Below, in pieces: positions 1 to 8,372 of a stretch of DNA of 64,000 bases (position 1 is the stretch's first letter; every line of letters begins with the position of its first letter). The notes beneath the pieces were generated by a model. That model saw only the letters and a program-made list of their open reading frames with translations, was not told where the DNA came from and searched no databases. The position numbers and the translations under genes were made by a program. Source of the stretch: MD308 sp051888795 (GTDB lineage Bacteria; Bacillota; Clostridia; Lachnospirales; Lachnospiraceae); the NCBI GenBank assembly GCA_051888795.1, contig JBJFCD010000015.1, positions 1 through 64,000 of the forward strand. The letters run 5' to 3'.

Positions 1-580
1 CTGCCCGAAGAATTGCCTCACGTCTCTCACGTTCTGCTTTCATCTGCTTTTCCATTGCATCCTGAATAGCTGCCGGTGGAATGATATTTTTTAGTTCTAC
101 ACGGTTGACCTTAATTCCCCACGGATCTGTTGCAACATCAAGAGACGCTCTCATCTTTGTATTGATTGTCTCTCTGGATGTAAGTGTCTGGTCTAACTCG
201 AGATCACCGATAATGTTACGGAGTGTTGTAGCTGTCAGATTTTCAATTGCCATGATTGGATTTGCAACACCGTAACAGAACATCTTCGGATCTGTAATCT
301 GGTAGAACACAACTGTATCAATCCTCATCGTAACATTATCTTTTGTAATAACCGGCTGCGGCGCAAAATCCACAACCTGTTCCTTTAAGTCAACTTTTCT
401 TGCTACCCTGTCAATGATCGGCATCTTGAAATGAAGTCCGGTGCTCCATGTTGCCTGATACGCACCAAGTCTTTCAACAACGAGTGCCTGCGCCTGTCTT
501 ACAATCCTGATACAGGAAATCAGAATAAATAACAAAATAACAATAACAATAAATAATGAAAAAAATCCTACAATACCCAT
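1..580 (-). CDS. SPFH/stomatin-family membrane protein (partial, 3' end outside window)
   Basis: The minus-strand frame is open from an ATG at 580 to the window edge, giving about 193 N-terminal residues. There is one N-terminal membrane segment (about residues 4-24). It is followed by a typical SPFH/band 7 domain with blocks such as VERLGAYQATWSTGLHF and a conserved TDPWGIKVNRVELK stretch near the cut end. Family members form oligomeric membrane scaffolds and often associate with NfeD proteins. The gene lies 3 bp downstream of an nfeD gene, and its AGGAGGA ribosome site sits inside the nfeD 3' end, so the two are translationally linked. The C-terminal half cannot be seen. Confidence 0.88.
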   Translation of the reverse strand, partial: MGIVGFFSLFIVIVILLFILISCIRIVRQAQALVVERLGAYQATWSTGLHFKMPIIDRVARKVDLKEQVVDFAPQPVITKDNVTMRIDTVVFYQITDPKMFCYGVANPIMAIENLTATTLRNIIGDLELDQTLTSRETINTKMRASLDVATDPWGIKVNRVELKNIIPPAAIQDAMEKQMKAERERREAILRA

Positions 581-583
581 CTT

Positions 584-1042
584 TTATTCCTCCTCATACC
601 TTTTTACAATTAACTTTACTCCCGAAATGCTGACAACCTTCGCCAAAGTCTCCGGCTCCAGAATCTCTTTGTCATCTTCCGCCCGTACTGTCCACTCCTG
701 ACCATTTACAACCGCCATTCCAGTCTGATGAATGTTATCCACTCTCTCCGAAATGCGGATTGTCTTTCCGATAATCCCCTCATAATTCGTCTTCTCACGC
801 TGTGAATTAATAACTTTCACAGCAAATGGTCTTGTAAACCAGAGAAGGACAAATGTTACAACGAAGAAAGCAATGACCTGCCACATAACAGGTACTTTAA
901 GGAAACTCAACAACAGAGCAACCAACGCACCTCCTGCTGCCCATATACAGGTCAGACCCACGGTAATGATCTCAACAATCAAAAGAAGGATCAGAAGTAC
1001 GAGCCAAATCACAGTGATATAATTCTCCTGTATAATCGCCAT
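584..1042 (-). CDS. nfeD: NfeD-family membrane protein
   Basis: This 152-residue protein has two or three closely spaced membrane segments in residues 10-72. A soluble C-terminal part (about 88-150) looks like the NfeD OB-fold, with the pattern GIIGKTIRISERVDN...GMAVVNGQEWTVRAED. The length matches the short NfeD class that lacks the ClpP-like protease domain. Family members pair with SPFH proteins and are thought to organise membrane microdomains. Here the partner is immediately downstream. A GAGGAG ribosome site precedes the ATG. Confidence 0.85.
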   Translation of the reverse strand: MAIIQENYITVIWLVLLILLLIVEIITVGLTCIWAAGGALVALLLSFLKVPVMWQVIAFFVVTFVLLWFTRPFAVKVINSQREKTNYEGIIGKTIRISERVDNIHQTGMAVVNGQEWTVRAEDDKEILEPETLAKVVSISGVKLIVKRYEEE

Positions 1043-1132
1043 ATCTCCTCACACCCTTTCTTATTGCCTACATCGTATCAAAGTAAAATTGCCTTAGCAA
1101 TACATTTTGAACGAATGAAGTGATTTCATGTT

Positions 1133-3670
1133 TTAATTTGAAAATTCTTTTCTTAATTGCATGAGGACTTTTCCAAGAAGATTTTCTCCCGGCCATTCAT
1201 CAGCTTGCATCTTTATAGCTTCTTCTCGACTCAAACCTATTCCCCAAATTTTATCATAAGGACTTGCTTCTGCCAAAATCGCGTTTCCAGTCCAAAGAAG
1301 CTTATCCATTAAATCAGGATTTTGCGCAAATTTTGCTCGGTTACCATCCATAACTATTCTGATTTTATGAACATCCCATATCTCAGGATCAAAAGAATGC
1401 ACTTTTCTTCCCAATGCTTTGCAGCTTTTGGGATCTTTTGTATTCAATATCTGTATGTAAATTTTACCATCATGAAAAAGCTTTGCTTTCTGTGCCATTA
1501 TATATTGTTCTACATTATGATATCTCACTCCATCAACATTAAAAGTTGTTGTGTACCAATTACTAAACTCCCCATCCTTTTCATATTCATGCCAGAAAAA
1601 TACATATTCTGTTTTTTTCTTCCAATGCATATAAAAATATTTTTCCATCCACTCTTCATCGTAATAAGGACCAATTTCATACGTATGGCATCTATGGCAA
1701 ATATCTGTAGCAATCTCAAGAATCACATCAGCAAGTTCTAAATCTTTTTTCCACTTTTTCTCAATTCTACTGTACCCCAGCCATGCCCCAAGAATATTTC
1801 CTGTTACAGCCCCTGTAGAATCGCTGTCGCCTCTGTGATTAACAGCAGCAATCACACCTTTTGAAAAATCATTCTGATATTTCAAACTACAGTATAATGC
1901 AATTCCAAGTGTCTCTTCTGCCACCCATCCTTCTCCAAGGCGATGAATATTTTCCAAATCACTGTCATGGTTTTCAGAAAGCTCTACTGCAAGATTAATA
2001 ATATATACTAATTTTTTCAGATGCTGTTCTCCATAAAAAATCTCAGCAATAGTGTCTCTGGCCTCTAAAACAATCTCTTTCAATTTTTTTCTTTTTTCGA
2101 CTGGAAACACAATTCGATTCAGAATATGTGTTAGCACAGCTGCCGGCATATATCCAAGAGGATGCCCATGTGTAATTGCTGCAAGTTGGGCCCCTTCCAA
2201 ATCTAGCTGCTTAATTTCCCAATAGCGTTCAAATGCAATCGGTGCGATTCTCATAACACCCCCACAGCCTTTGCTATCATTCACAGGATTCTCGATATAG
2301 TCTTCCACATGTTTTTTACTATATGACTGCTGTCTCAACGCATTCAGACATGTAATTCCAGGCGCTCTTCTGGCATAAAGTTCAGGTACATCCAAAAGCC
2401 AGCATAAATCATCTTGCTTTCTCTCGTTTTCTTCATAACTAGTATATTGTGTTGTCAGCCAATCGCAATATGCTCTAGCCACGTAATCTCTTGGCAAACC
2501 GCAAACTCCTCTAGAGTTTCCTCTGGTATCTCTCACGAGCAAACCATTCGCAGTAAAGAGAACCATCTGGGTATCATCGGAAATTAATGCTTTTCCAGTT
2601 TTGGGATCCAACTCATAGTTCTGAATTCCCCTCTGTCCATATCTTTTTACTATGCTCTTCTCATTCATAAATTCAACTGGAAAACCAAGCGCATCACCTA
2701 CTGCACCTCCAAACAGAGAGCCTTTAATCTGATCTAGTTCTTTCTCAGTATTAATAATATTTTTCTTAATCGATTGAATTATTTTTTCATCTTCATCACG
2801 ATAAAAATTGTTAAAATTTCTGAAAAACTGTTTGAAATTATACTGTTTAGCGGAATGATCCCGCACTGCAAAACTGACGGTTCGAAAATAATCTTTCTCA
2901 GTCATCCCATTATACTTAAAGTTTTTTAGAGCACGATAAAACAAATCAGATATCACAGACGCATCATTTCCGCAAGCTCCACATCCAAAAGCACCTAACA
3001 CAAGATTTTCATATCCTGAATAAGCGGCACATTTCAATATTCCCTCAATACGATGATAAATCATATTTCGATACTGTTTTTCTGTCATATTATATTTTCC
3101 GTATGGTGTATTCACATTCGGTGCAGCGCAGGATAAAACGGCCACAACAACCGGCCTCTCCAGAAGTTTTCCAGCTTCATCACGGATAATCTCAACATAA
3201 GGGGAAAGTATCATAGCATCCGAGCCAAGATAGGTATGCAATGACTTGTTATAATCATAATACTTTTTGGCAGAACTACTCTCTAATGACATAAGCAGAG
3301 AGCTATTACGACACAACTCCTCTTCCTGTGCCCTGGCACCGCGTCTGACTTCCCCGCCTGGATGAACCGGATTTGCAAAATTTAATACCAATATGTCAGA
3401 AACCGAATTTTCCGTATTATGATAAAGTTTTCTTGCCAAAGCAAAAGAATCCGAATTTTCGCAACTATAAAAATTCCGATTATTGGAACACGCCTTTCCC
3501 GAACCTTCCCAGTTGTTAATTTTATGTATGTCATCTGGGAGTAAAACATGTGCTTCTTTTCTCTGTTTTTCTGACATTTTTAAAATTATTTTTTGTCCAT
3601 TAATAACATAGTATCCCTTTTTCATAATCTCTAAAGTTTCCTGTAACATAGCAATATTATCATTTCCCAT
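1133..3670 (-). CDS. Three-domain ADP-ribose hydrolase fusion: PARG-like macrodomain + ADP-ribosylglycohydrolase + NADAR
   Basis: The protein has 845 residues from an ATG at 3670, chosen because a strong AGAGGTGAGG ribosome site lies 8 nt upstream. The frame stays open to 3979, but that extension would overlap the divergent yqeY-like gene. Residues 1-285 match the TIGR02452/DUF2263 microbial PARG-type macrodomain, with ANPVHPGG then RAQEEELC (catalytic QEE near 116-118). Residues 315-660 are an ADP-ribosylglycohydrolase (DraG/ARH), with GSLFGGAVGDALGF, metal-binding SDDTQM (364-369) and NHRGDSDSTGAV (611-622). Residues 690-840 are a NADAR/YbiA-like domain, with FSNWY, EQY and YDKIWGIGL. All three families act on ADP-ribose linkages. 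The signature residues look intact, so I infer a multi-linkage ADP-ribosylation eraser. No ADP-ribosyltransferase is visible next to it. Confidence 0.85.
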   Translation of the reverse strand: MGNDNIAMLQETLEIMKKGYYVINGQKIILKMSEKQRKEAHVLLPDDIHKINNWEGSGKACSNNRNFYSCENSDSFALARKLYHNTENSVSDILVLNFANPVHPGGEVRRGARAQEEELCRNSSLLMSLESSSAKKYYDYNKSLHTYLGSDAMILSPYVEIIRDEAGKLLERPVVVAVLSCAAPNVNTPYGKYNMTEKQYRNMIYHRIEGILKCAAYSGYENLVLGAFGCGACGNDASVISDLFYRALKNFKYNGMTEKDYFRTVSFAVRDHSAKQYNFKQFFRNFNNFYRDEDEKIIQSIKKNIINTEKELDQIKGSLFGGAVGDALGFPVEFMNEKSIVKRYGQRGIQNYELDPKTGKALISDDTQMVLFTANGLLVRDTRGNSRGVCGLPRDYVARAYCDWLTTQYTSYEENERKQDDLCWLLDVPELYARRAPGITCLNALRQQSYSKKHVEDYIENPVNDSKGCGGVMRIAPIAFERYWEIKQLDLEGAQLAAITHGHPLGYMPAAVLTHILNRIVFPVEKRKKLKEIVLEARDTIAEIFYGEQHLKKLVYIINLAVELSENHDSDLENIHRLGEGWVAEETLGIALYCSLKYQNDFSKGVIAAVNHRGDSDSTGAVTGNILGAWLGYSRIEKKWKKDLELADVILEIATDICHRCHTYEIGPYYDEEWMEKYFYMHWKKKTEYVFFWHEYEKDGEFSNWYTTTFNVDGVRYHNVEQYIMAQKAKLFHDGKIYIQILNTKDPKSCKALGRKVHSFDPEIWDVHKIRIVMDGNRAKFAQNPDLMDKLLWTGNAILAEASPYDKIWGIGLSREEAIKMQADEWPGENLLGKVLMQLRKEFSN

Positions 3671-3722
3671 AAATAAAACCTCACCTCTCATCTTATCTTT
3701 TCCTGATTCTTTTCTTATGTTT

Positions 3723-3751
3723 AGAATACAAAAATAATGATGATATATCAA
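3723..3751 (-). promoter_or_regulatory. Candidate sigma-A promoter for the ADP-ribose hydrolase fusion
   Basis: On the minus strand a TTGATA -35 (3746-3751) and a TATTCT -10 (3723-3728) are separated by 17 bp, about 50 bp upstream of the chosen start at 3670. The -35 is close to consensus and the -10 is weaker. Confidence 0.4.
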
Positions 3752-3774
3752 GGTAATAATATCTTGTCCGGCAC

Positions 3775-3804
3775 TTGTCAACTGCTCACCTTTTCTGCTA
3801 GAAT
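3775..3804 (+). promoter_or_regulatory. Candidate sigma-A promoter for the yqeY-like gene
   Basis: TTGTCA (3775-3780) and TAGAAT (3799-3804) are separated by 18 bp, about 40 bp before the start codon at 3846. Each hexamer matches consensus at 5 of 6 positions. It is arranged back to back with the candidate minus-strand promoter. Confidence 0.5.
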
Positions 3805-3845
3805 AAATAAATGCAGATTGCACAACAGATTTGGAGGGATGAATC

Positions 3846-4292
3846 ATGAGTAAAATCGATGAAGTAAGAGCTGACATGGTGAAAGCTATGAAAGCAGGTG
3901 ACAAAGAAACCAAAGAGACATTGTCACTTTTGTTATCCGCACTGAAAAATAAAGCAATTGATAAGAGAAGCGACCTCACTCCCGAGGAGGAGACTCAGGT
4001 AGTCTTAAAAGAAATTAAGCAGGTAAAAGAAACACTTGATATGACCCCTGCTGACCGCGAAGATATCATCAAAGAGTGTACTGCCCGCCTGAATGTTCTG
4101 GAAGGCTATGCCCCGAAAATGATGGATGAAACTGAAATCCGTGAAGTGATCAAAGCTACATTAGCAGAAGTTGGCATTGAAGCTCCTACTGCAAAAGACA
4201 AAGGCAAGGTCATGAAAGTTCTTATGCCAAAAGTAAAAGGAAAAGCAGACGGAAAACTGGTCAACGATATTTTCACAACATTTTTACAGTAG
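3846..4292 (+). CDS. GatB/YqeY domain protein
   Basis: This 148-residue single-domain YqeY-type protein begins MSKIDEVRADMVKAMKAGD. It has the family's typical LLLSALKN, LTPEEETQVVLKEIKQ and GYAPKMMDETEI blocks. The C-terminal part resembles the tail domain of the GatB amidotransferase subunit, which binds tRNA. The role of stand-alone YqeY proteins is unclear. Length and composition are ordinary for the family. A TTGGAGGGATGAATC leader gives a clear ribosome site. It is monocistronic and ends in a strong hairpin. Confidence 0.88.
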   Translation: MSKIDEVRADMVKAMKAGDKETKETLSLLLSALKNKAIDKRSDLTPEEETQVVLKEIKQVKETLDMTPADREDIIKECTARLNVLEGYAPKMMDETEIREVIKATLAEVGIEAPTAKDKGKVMKVLMPKVKGKADGKLVNDIFTTFLQ

Positions 4293-4323
4293 AAATTTTT
4301 GTTTTGTAAACAAGATAAAGTCT

Positions 4324-4362
4324 CACAAAAACTGCGTACAAATATTGTACGCAGTTTTTGTG
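4324..4362 (+). terminator. Intrinsic terminator after the yqeY-like gene
   Basis: A perfect 18-bp stem (4324-4341 with 4345-4362) has a 3-nt loop. T-rich sequence on both sides suggests it can work in both directions, serving the Rpn remnant on the other strand too. Confidence 0.8.
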
Positions 4363-4394
4363 TGCAAATTTTAGATGCAGAATATGGGGTACGA

Positions 4395-4778
4395 TTATAA
4401 CCCAAACTCTTCCAATAACCTCTTCTGATATTCCTGATCCGATGACGCCTTCACAATATCCTCTGTACGCTTTTGCTCCGCAAGCAATTGATTCAGACGA
4501 TTCAGATGCCCTATAGCAAAAGTTTCGCCTTTTATCATGCCAGCAGCCTCGCCTTCCTCGTATCCTTCTGCCCGGGTCTGACGCATATGCTTTTCTTCAT
4601 CATATTCATATATACTCATTCGCTTAGCCTTGGCCCTGTTCTTTGACAGGAATTCTGACAGAATCCCTTCCCTGATACACTCTGTGATTGCCTGCTCCAC
4701 TGCATCCTCCAGTGGACTGCGTCTGTGAATTTGTTCCGCTTTTTTACTTTTCTTCTGCTCATAAGAGACCTCCTTTTT
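4395..4778 (-). pseudogene. Remnant of an Rpn/PD-(D/E)XK nuclease-family transposase-like gene (C-terminal part)
   Basis: The minus-strand frame is open from 4778 (just after an in-frame TAG) to 4395. It encodes about 127 residues resembling the C-terminal tail of Rpn-type recombination-promoting nucleases: RSPLEDAVEQAITECIREG, EFLSKNRAKAKRMSIYEYDE and a Lys/Glu/Gly-rich EGYEEGEAAG stretch. The nuclease domain is missing and there is no credible start codon. A GGAGG followed by ATG at 4767 leads into a different frame, suggesting frameshift decay. Most likely non-functional. Confidence 0.6.
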
Positions 4779-4962
4779 CTAAATATACAGAGGTCTTTCC
4801 CGCGTATCATAGCCTTTTAGAAATCCTCTGCTGTATTTGGAGTGATCAAGCATTGAGATTCCTAATAATTTCTGATTTTAGAAATGGGATCAGACGCTTT
4901 TCGCATAGAAAATAGAAATAAAATGCTTTGTGTGTATTTTAGCATAGCTATTTTTCGTTCTT

Positions 4963-5095
4963 CTATTTAATTTTGATTGTTACAGATTTCTTCTTTCCAC
5001 TTCCATATGTTGCCATTGCAGTTACTTTTACTTTCTTGCCTTTTCCGGCTTTCAGTGCCTTCACTGTTTCATTGGAAGTTACTTTCGCAGGGGTA
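4963..5095 (-). pseudogene. C-terminal remnant of an Ig-like/cell-surface repeat protein
   Basis: The minus strand reads PAKVTSNETVKALKAGKGKK then VKVTAMATYGSGKKKSVTIK and a TAG at 4963. This Lys- and Thr-rich beta-strand pattern is typical of the last repeat of secreted Clostridial Ig-like (Big_2) proteins. There is no start codon. The fragment runs out of frame into the 3' end of the acetyltransferase gene, which fits a deletion junction. Confidence 0.45.
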
Positions 5096-5671
5096 AGTCC
5101 ACGTTGCTATTTCATCAAACCTTTTAACCTTCTTCGGATTTGTTTTATGCTCTCCTAGATGTTTTTCCATCCATACCATATTGTACCAGCGATCGAACTT
5201 ATATCCGCATTTATGAAATTCTCCTACCATCCGATAGCCCATTTTTTCATGGAATCTCACGCTGTCATATGTCAGATGCTCATCCTCTCCATCCGGCACG
5301 GAGATACATGCATTCATATTTAAAATATGTTGCTCACTCATACATTTTTCCAGAGCTTCATACAACATTTTTCCGATTCCCACTCTTCTTTCATCTTCCG
5401 CAATATAAATGGATGTCTCTACCGCCCAGTCATAGGCTGGCCTCTCCTTAAACGGGCTGACATAAGCATATCCCACAATTTTTTCATTCACCTGTGCAAC
5501 CAGATAAGGATACTTTTTCTGCACAGATCGGATCCGGTTTTCAAATTCACAAAGCGTCGGTATCTCATATTCAAACGTAACCGCTGTCTTTTCTACGTAA
5601 GGCGCATATATGTCCAACAGGAATTTAGCATCCGCTACAGTGGCAACCCTTATCTTAACTTCATTTTTCAT
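5069..5671 (-). CDS. GNAT acetyltransferase (phosphinothricin acetyltransferase-like)
   Basis: This 200-residue GNAT protein begins with IRVATVADAKFLLDIYAPYV and has the family's EYEIPTLCEFENRI region. An acetyl-CoA loop RRVGIGKMLYEAL lies at about 109-121, followed by HEKMGYRMVGEFHKCGYKFD. Members N-acetylate small amines such as phosphinothricin or methionine sulfoximine; the actual substrate is unknown. It follows the TetR gene by 32 bp, so it is probably the last gene of the radical SAM - TetR operon. The final dozen residues (ATWTYPCESNFQ) come from the remnant described at 4963-5095, so the native C-terminus has been replaced. Confidence 0.82.
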   Translation of the reverse strand: MKNEVKIRVATVADAKFLLDIYAPYVEKTAVTFEYEIPTLCEFENRIRSVQKKYPYLVAQVNEKIVGYAYVSPFKERPAYDWAVETSIYIAEDERRVGIGKMLYEALEKCMSEQHILNMNACISVPDGEDEHLTYDSVRFHEKMGYRMVGEFHKCGYKFDRWYNMVWMEKHLGEHKTNPKKVKRFDEIATWTYPCESNFQ

Positions 5672-5703
5672 ACTTTAAAGACCTCTTTCCAAAAACTTCT
5701 CTT

Positions 5704-6318
5704 TTATTTCCGATAATTATGATAAAAATCTTCAATCTGTTTATCCAGAATTTGCAGAGCTTCCTGTGCACGGTCCGGAAATTTACTGTATTTGCTTAAC
5801 AAAAAATAAATCGGCGAATAGAAGCTCATCGCTAGTACCTGAGGATCTGCTTTTCTGAAAATGCCCTGTTTTATCATTTCTTCAAAAAGCTTAGACTGAT
5901 ACGCGATACTCTCTTCCATAAACAGATGCCAATATACTTCATAAATCTCTTCATGCTGATATTGCTCTATCATGGAAAGTCTCCAGAAACGTGAGATATA
6001 TTCATCTTTCAGATAGAATAAGAACACTTTCCTGCTAAGCTCCTTTAGTCCTTCTAAAGAAAGCTCCCCATATAGTTTTGCTTCTTCTTCATAGCTTCTT
6101 TCCTGAGGAAGCCCAATCGCTTTGGACATCGTCTCAATTCGTTTTGATAGCCCCTCTACAATAGCATCCAAAATCTCTTTTTTACTTCCGAAATGTTTGT
6201 AAATAGAGCTATCTTTTATTCCAACTGCCTCTGCAATATTTTTCACGCTCGTTCCATTAAAACCCTTCACAGAAAATAGGGAAAGCGCTTCGTCTACGAT
6301 TCTTTCTTTTGTCGTCAT
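5704..6318 (-). CDS. TetR/AcrR-family transcriptional regulator
   Basis: This 204-residue protein has a classical N-terminal TetR DNA-binding domain: TKERIVDEALSLFSVKGFNG, then the helix-turn-helix TSVKNIAEAVGIKDSSIYKHFGSK (about 23-46). A helical ligand-binding domain follows. It lies 21 bp after the radical SAM gene and shares its promoter. That promoter carries two copies of a near-palindrome, so I infer that the protein represses its own operon. The inducer is unknown. Confidence 0.88.
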   Translation of the reverse strand: MTTKERIVDEALSLFSVKGFNGTSVKNIAEAVGIKDSSIYKHFGSKKEILDAIVEGLSKRIETMSKAIGLPQERSYEEEAKLYGELSLEGLKELSRKVFLFYLKDEYISRFWRLSMIEQYQHEEIYEVYWHLFMEESIAYQSKLFEEMIKQGIFRKADPQVLAMSFYSPIYFLLSKYSKFPDRAQEALQILDKQIEDFYHNYRK

Positions 6319-6339
6319 TTTATTCCCTCCTGCTTCTAA

Positions 6340-7416
6340 CTAAAGCATCTTTCTCACTTCTTCTTCCTGTTCAAAAAGTACACAGCCACCAATATGTTCT
6401 TTCTCAAGATTACCATTTTCCTTTAACCTCATAAACAGCGGAGATTTCAATGCCTGAAAGAGAGATACTTCTCTGAGACTGGTATCTGAATAAGATGAAA
6501 ACGGACATGGCTCTGCCCCTCCATAGGCATTAATATGGAAGAATCCCCGCCCGGCTGCAAGACACCCGCCACTTGATTTTTCGTCTCCCGGAAATGCCAC
6601 AAATACCATCTCATCTTCTATCATCCTTAAATCCTCTAACCGTTTCATTATGTATGCTCGTGCCTCATCATCCGGTGCAAGATCTTTCGTAACCTTGTTA
6701 ACCGGCACATATTCAACATAAACGATTCCCTTGCATCCGTTTTTCTTTAGACTCTGTATAAACTCTTCGGAAAACACGTCATCAATATTGTTTTTTGTCA
6801 CTGTCACAGATGCTCCAAACAGTATCCCTTTATCATAAAAATGATTCATTGTCTCAGAAAGCTTTTTATAGATCCCCTCTCCTCGTCTTTCATCAGTGAT
6901 GTTTTCATTACCCTCTATACTGAGTACTGGTATCAAATTTCTGTTCTTCTCTAAAAGCTTTAAACCTTCCTCATCTATCATTGTACCATTTGTAAACACC
7001 GGAAATAATATTTTTCTATATTTTCCCGCTTCTTTTAAGACATCACGCCTTAAAAAAGGCTCCCCTCCGGCAAGCAGGATAAATCCGATTCCAAGCTTCT
7101 GGGCCTCATCAAATAAATTGCCCCATTCTTCACAACTAAGCATAGATTCTTCTTTTTTACAACTCTGATTTGCTCTTGCATAACACCCTTTACAGTATAG
7201 ATTACACTTTGTTGTAATGCTGGCAATTAAAAACGGCGGGATATGAGCCCCTTCTTCTTCTTTTTTTCTGCGGATTTCTCTCGCTTTTTTACTTTCACCG
7301 GAATATCGCATCATAAAAAGACTCTCCTGTGGATTACTAAGAGATGCCTTTAAAATGCCTTTTACAATTCGCTCTACGCCATTACTCAAGTATTCTTCTA
7401 ACTGATTTCTCTCCAT
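6340..7416 (-). CDS. Radical SAM protein
   Basis: This 358-residue protein has the radical SAM cluster motif CNLYCKGC (Cys71, Cys75, Cys78) after a 60-residue N-terminal extension. FILLAGGEPFLRRD matches the SAM-binding GGEP motif. A C-terminal cysteine-containing region (GGCLAAGRGFFHINAYGG, PCPF, GGCVLF) may bind an auxiliary cluster, SPASM-like but not canonical. It is the first gene of an operon with a TetR regulator and an acetyltransferase. No peptide substrate gene is visible. The reaction is unknown, and the TetR pairing suggests an inducible tailoring or detoxification role. Confidence 0.8.
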   Translation of the reverse strand: MERNQLEEYLSNGVERIVKGILKASLSNPQESLFMMRYSGESKKAREIRRKKEEEGAHIPPFLIASITTKCNLYCKGCYARANQSCKKEESMLSCEEWGNLFDEAQKLGIGFILLAGGEPFLRRDVLKEAGKYRKILFPVFTNGTMIDEEGLKLLEKNRNLIPVLSIEGNENITDERRGEGIYKKLSETMNHFYDKGILFGASVTVTKNNIDDVFSEEFIQSLKKNGCKGIVYVEYVPVNKVTKDLAPDDEARAYIMKRLEDLRMIEDEMVFVAFPGDEKSSGGCLAAGRGFFHINAYGGAEPCPFSSYSDTSLREVSLFQALKSPLFMRLKENGNLEKEHIGGCVLFEQEEEVRKML

Positions 7417-7469
7417 ATCCCGCTCACTCCTTAACTCTTATATGTAAAACACTCAATTTCATAAAACAC

Positions 7470-7523
7470 GGCTAGCGTTCACTAGCTTTTCTATATTATA
7501 GCTAGTGAACGCTAGCCTGTCAA
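7470..7523 (-). promoter_or_regulatory. Consensus sigma-A promoter overlapped by twin TetR-type operators
   Basis: On the minus strand TTGACA (7518-7523) and TATAAT (7495-7500) are separated by exactly 17 bp; both are perfect consensus. An 18-bp inverted repeat (7470-7487 and 7500-7517) encloses the -10. Each arm contains a 16-bp near-palindrome, GCTAG-N6-CTAGC. One fills the spacer and the other lies just downstream of the -10. This fits tight repression by the TetR protein encoded in the operon. Confidence 0.8.
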
Positions 7524-7552
7524 GACTAATTATATTCTTCAACTAATGCTTT

Positions 7553-8365
7553 TTACATCATATTTTGAAACGACATGCATTCTTTTAACCACACAGCGAA
7601 ATCCCTCATATCTCCGCTGAGATACAAACAAAGCATCCTATCCCCTTCATATTTTTCATTTATCAACCACTGAAGTAATTGTTTCAAACTTTTTTCCAGC
7701 TCATCTATGCTTTTCTTATTCACATCAGCTTTAAATTTTTCATATTCCGATTCCTCAATCGGTTCTCCCACCTTCTTTTTCATAAGCAGACATATCATGA
7801 TATCTCTTAAAACAATACTACAGATATTGAAAAAATGTTCCTCATAATCCCTGCAATATGATTTTAATGTCCGTCTGACATAAACCTCCGGAAGTCCTGA
7901 CAAAAATTTTTGTTCCAGAGAAATATATTTTACATACTTTTCAACCGCACGGATTCCTGCTTTTCCAAATACCGGTAAAAGTGTCGGATAATCCATAGTT
8001 ATGATTGTCTCCTGCGGAGCAAATCTTGCATCATAATATAAAAAAAATCCCGGAATCGCTTTTGTCACCGTATCATAATAATTCTTATTTCCGTATGCCT
8101 GAAAAGTTTTTATCATTGCATCATACTCTTCTTTTACTTCCCTTGTCTCTTCAAGAATCTTTTCATATCCTATTTCATAGGCCATTTGTGCGGGAATCTT
8201 TTCTGCTTTTATTCCTTCAGTTTTTTCAAATTCTTCTATACAATAAATAACAGCTTCCATCAGTTTCTGTGCTCTTTCATAAGTTACAGATGTACTCTGT
8301 CCTGCTGTATATTTCTCTGCCAGATTTGCGACAATCGGCAATAACTCATTCATCTCATAATCCAT
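7553..8365 (-). CDS. Uncharacterised protein, probably DUF6179 family
   Basis: This is a 270-residue soluble, mostly alpha-helical protein with no signal peptide, membrane segment or catalytic motif that I can recognise. It contains a TITMDYPTLLPV... block and an acidic, Lys-rich C-terminal half. It lies 7 bp downstream of the gene at 8373-8915, so the two form an operon. I recall this pair as the DUF6179/DUF6323 pair found together in Lachnospiraceae, but I could not check the family assignment. Function unknown. Confidence 0.65.
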   Translation of the reverse strand: MDYEMNELLPIVANLAEKYTAGQSTSVTYERAQKLMEAVIYCIEEFEKTEGIKAEKIPAQMAYEIGYEKILEETREVKEEYDAMIKTFQAYGNKNYYDTVTKAIPGFFLYYDARFAPQETIITMDYPTLLPVFGKAGIRAVEKYVKYISLEQKFLSGLPEVYVRRTLKSYCRDYEEHFFNICSIVLRDIMICLLMKKKVGEPIEESEYEKFKADVNKKSIDELEKSLKQLLQWLINEKYEGDRMLCLYLSGDMRDFAVWLKECMSFQNMM

Positions 8366-8372
8366 TTATTCT

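Noticed and set aside
3671..3979. A longer N-terminus for the ADP-ribose hydrolase fusion
   Set aside because: It would overlap the promoter and start of the divergent yqeY-like gene, and its residues look random. The ATG at 3670 has a strong ribosome site.
4616..4810. A short minus-strand frame with a good GGAGG site in the Rpn remnant
   Set aside because: Its product has no family likeness, while the overlapping frame keeps the Rpn tail sequence. It is best explained as a frameshifted pseudogene.
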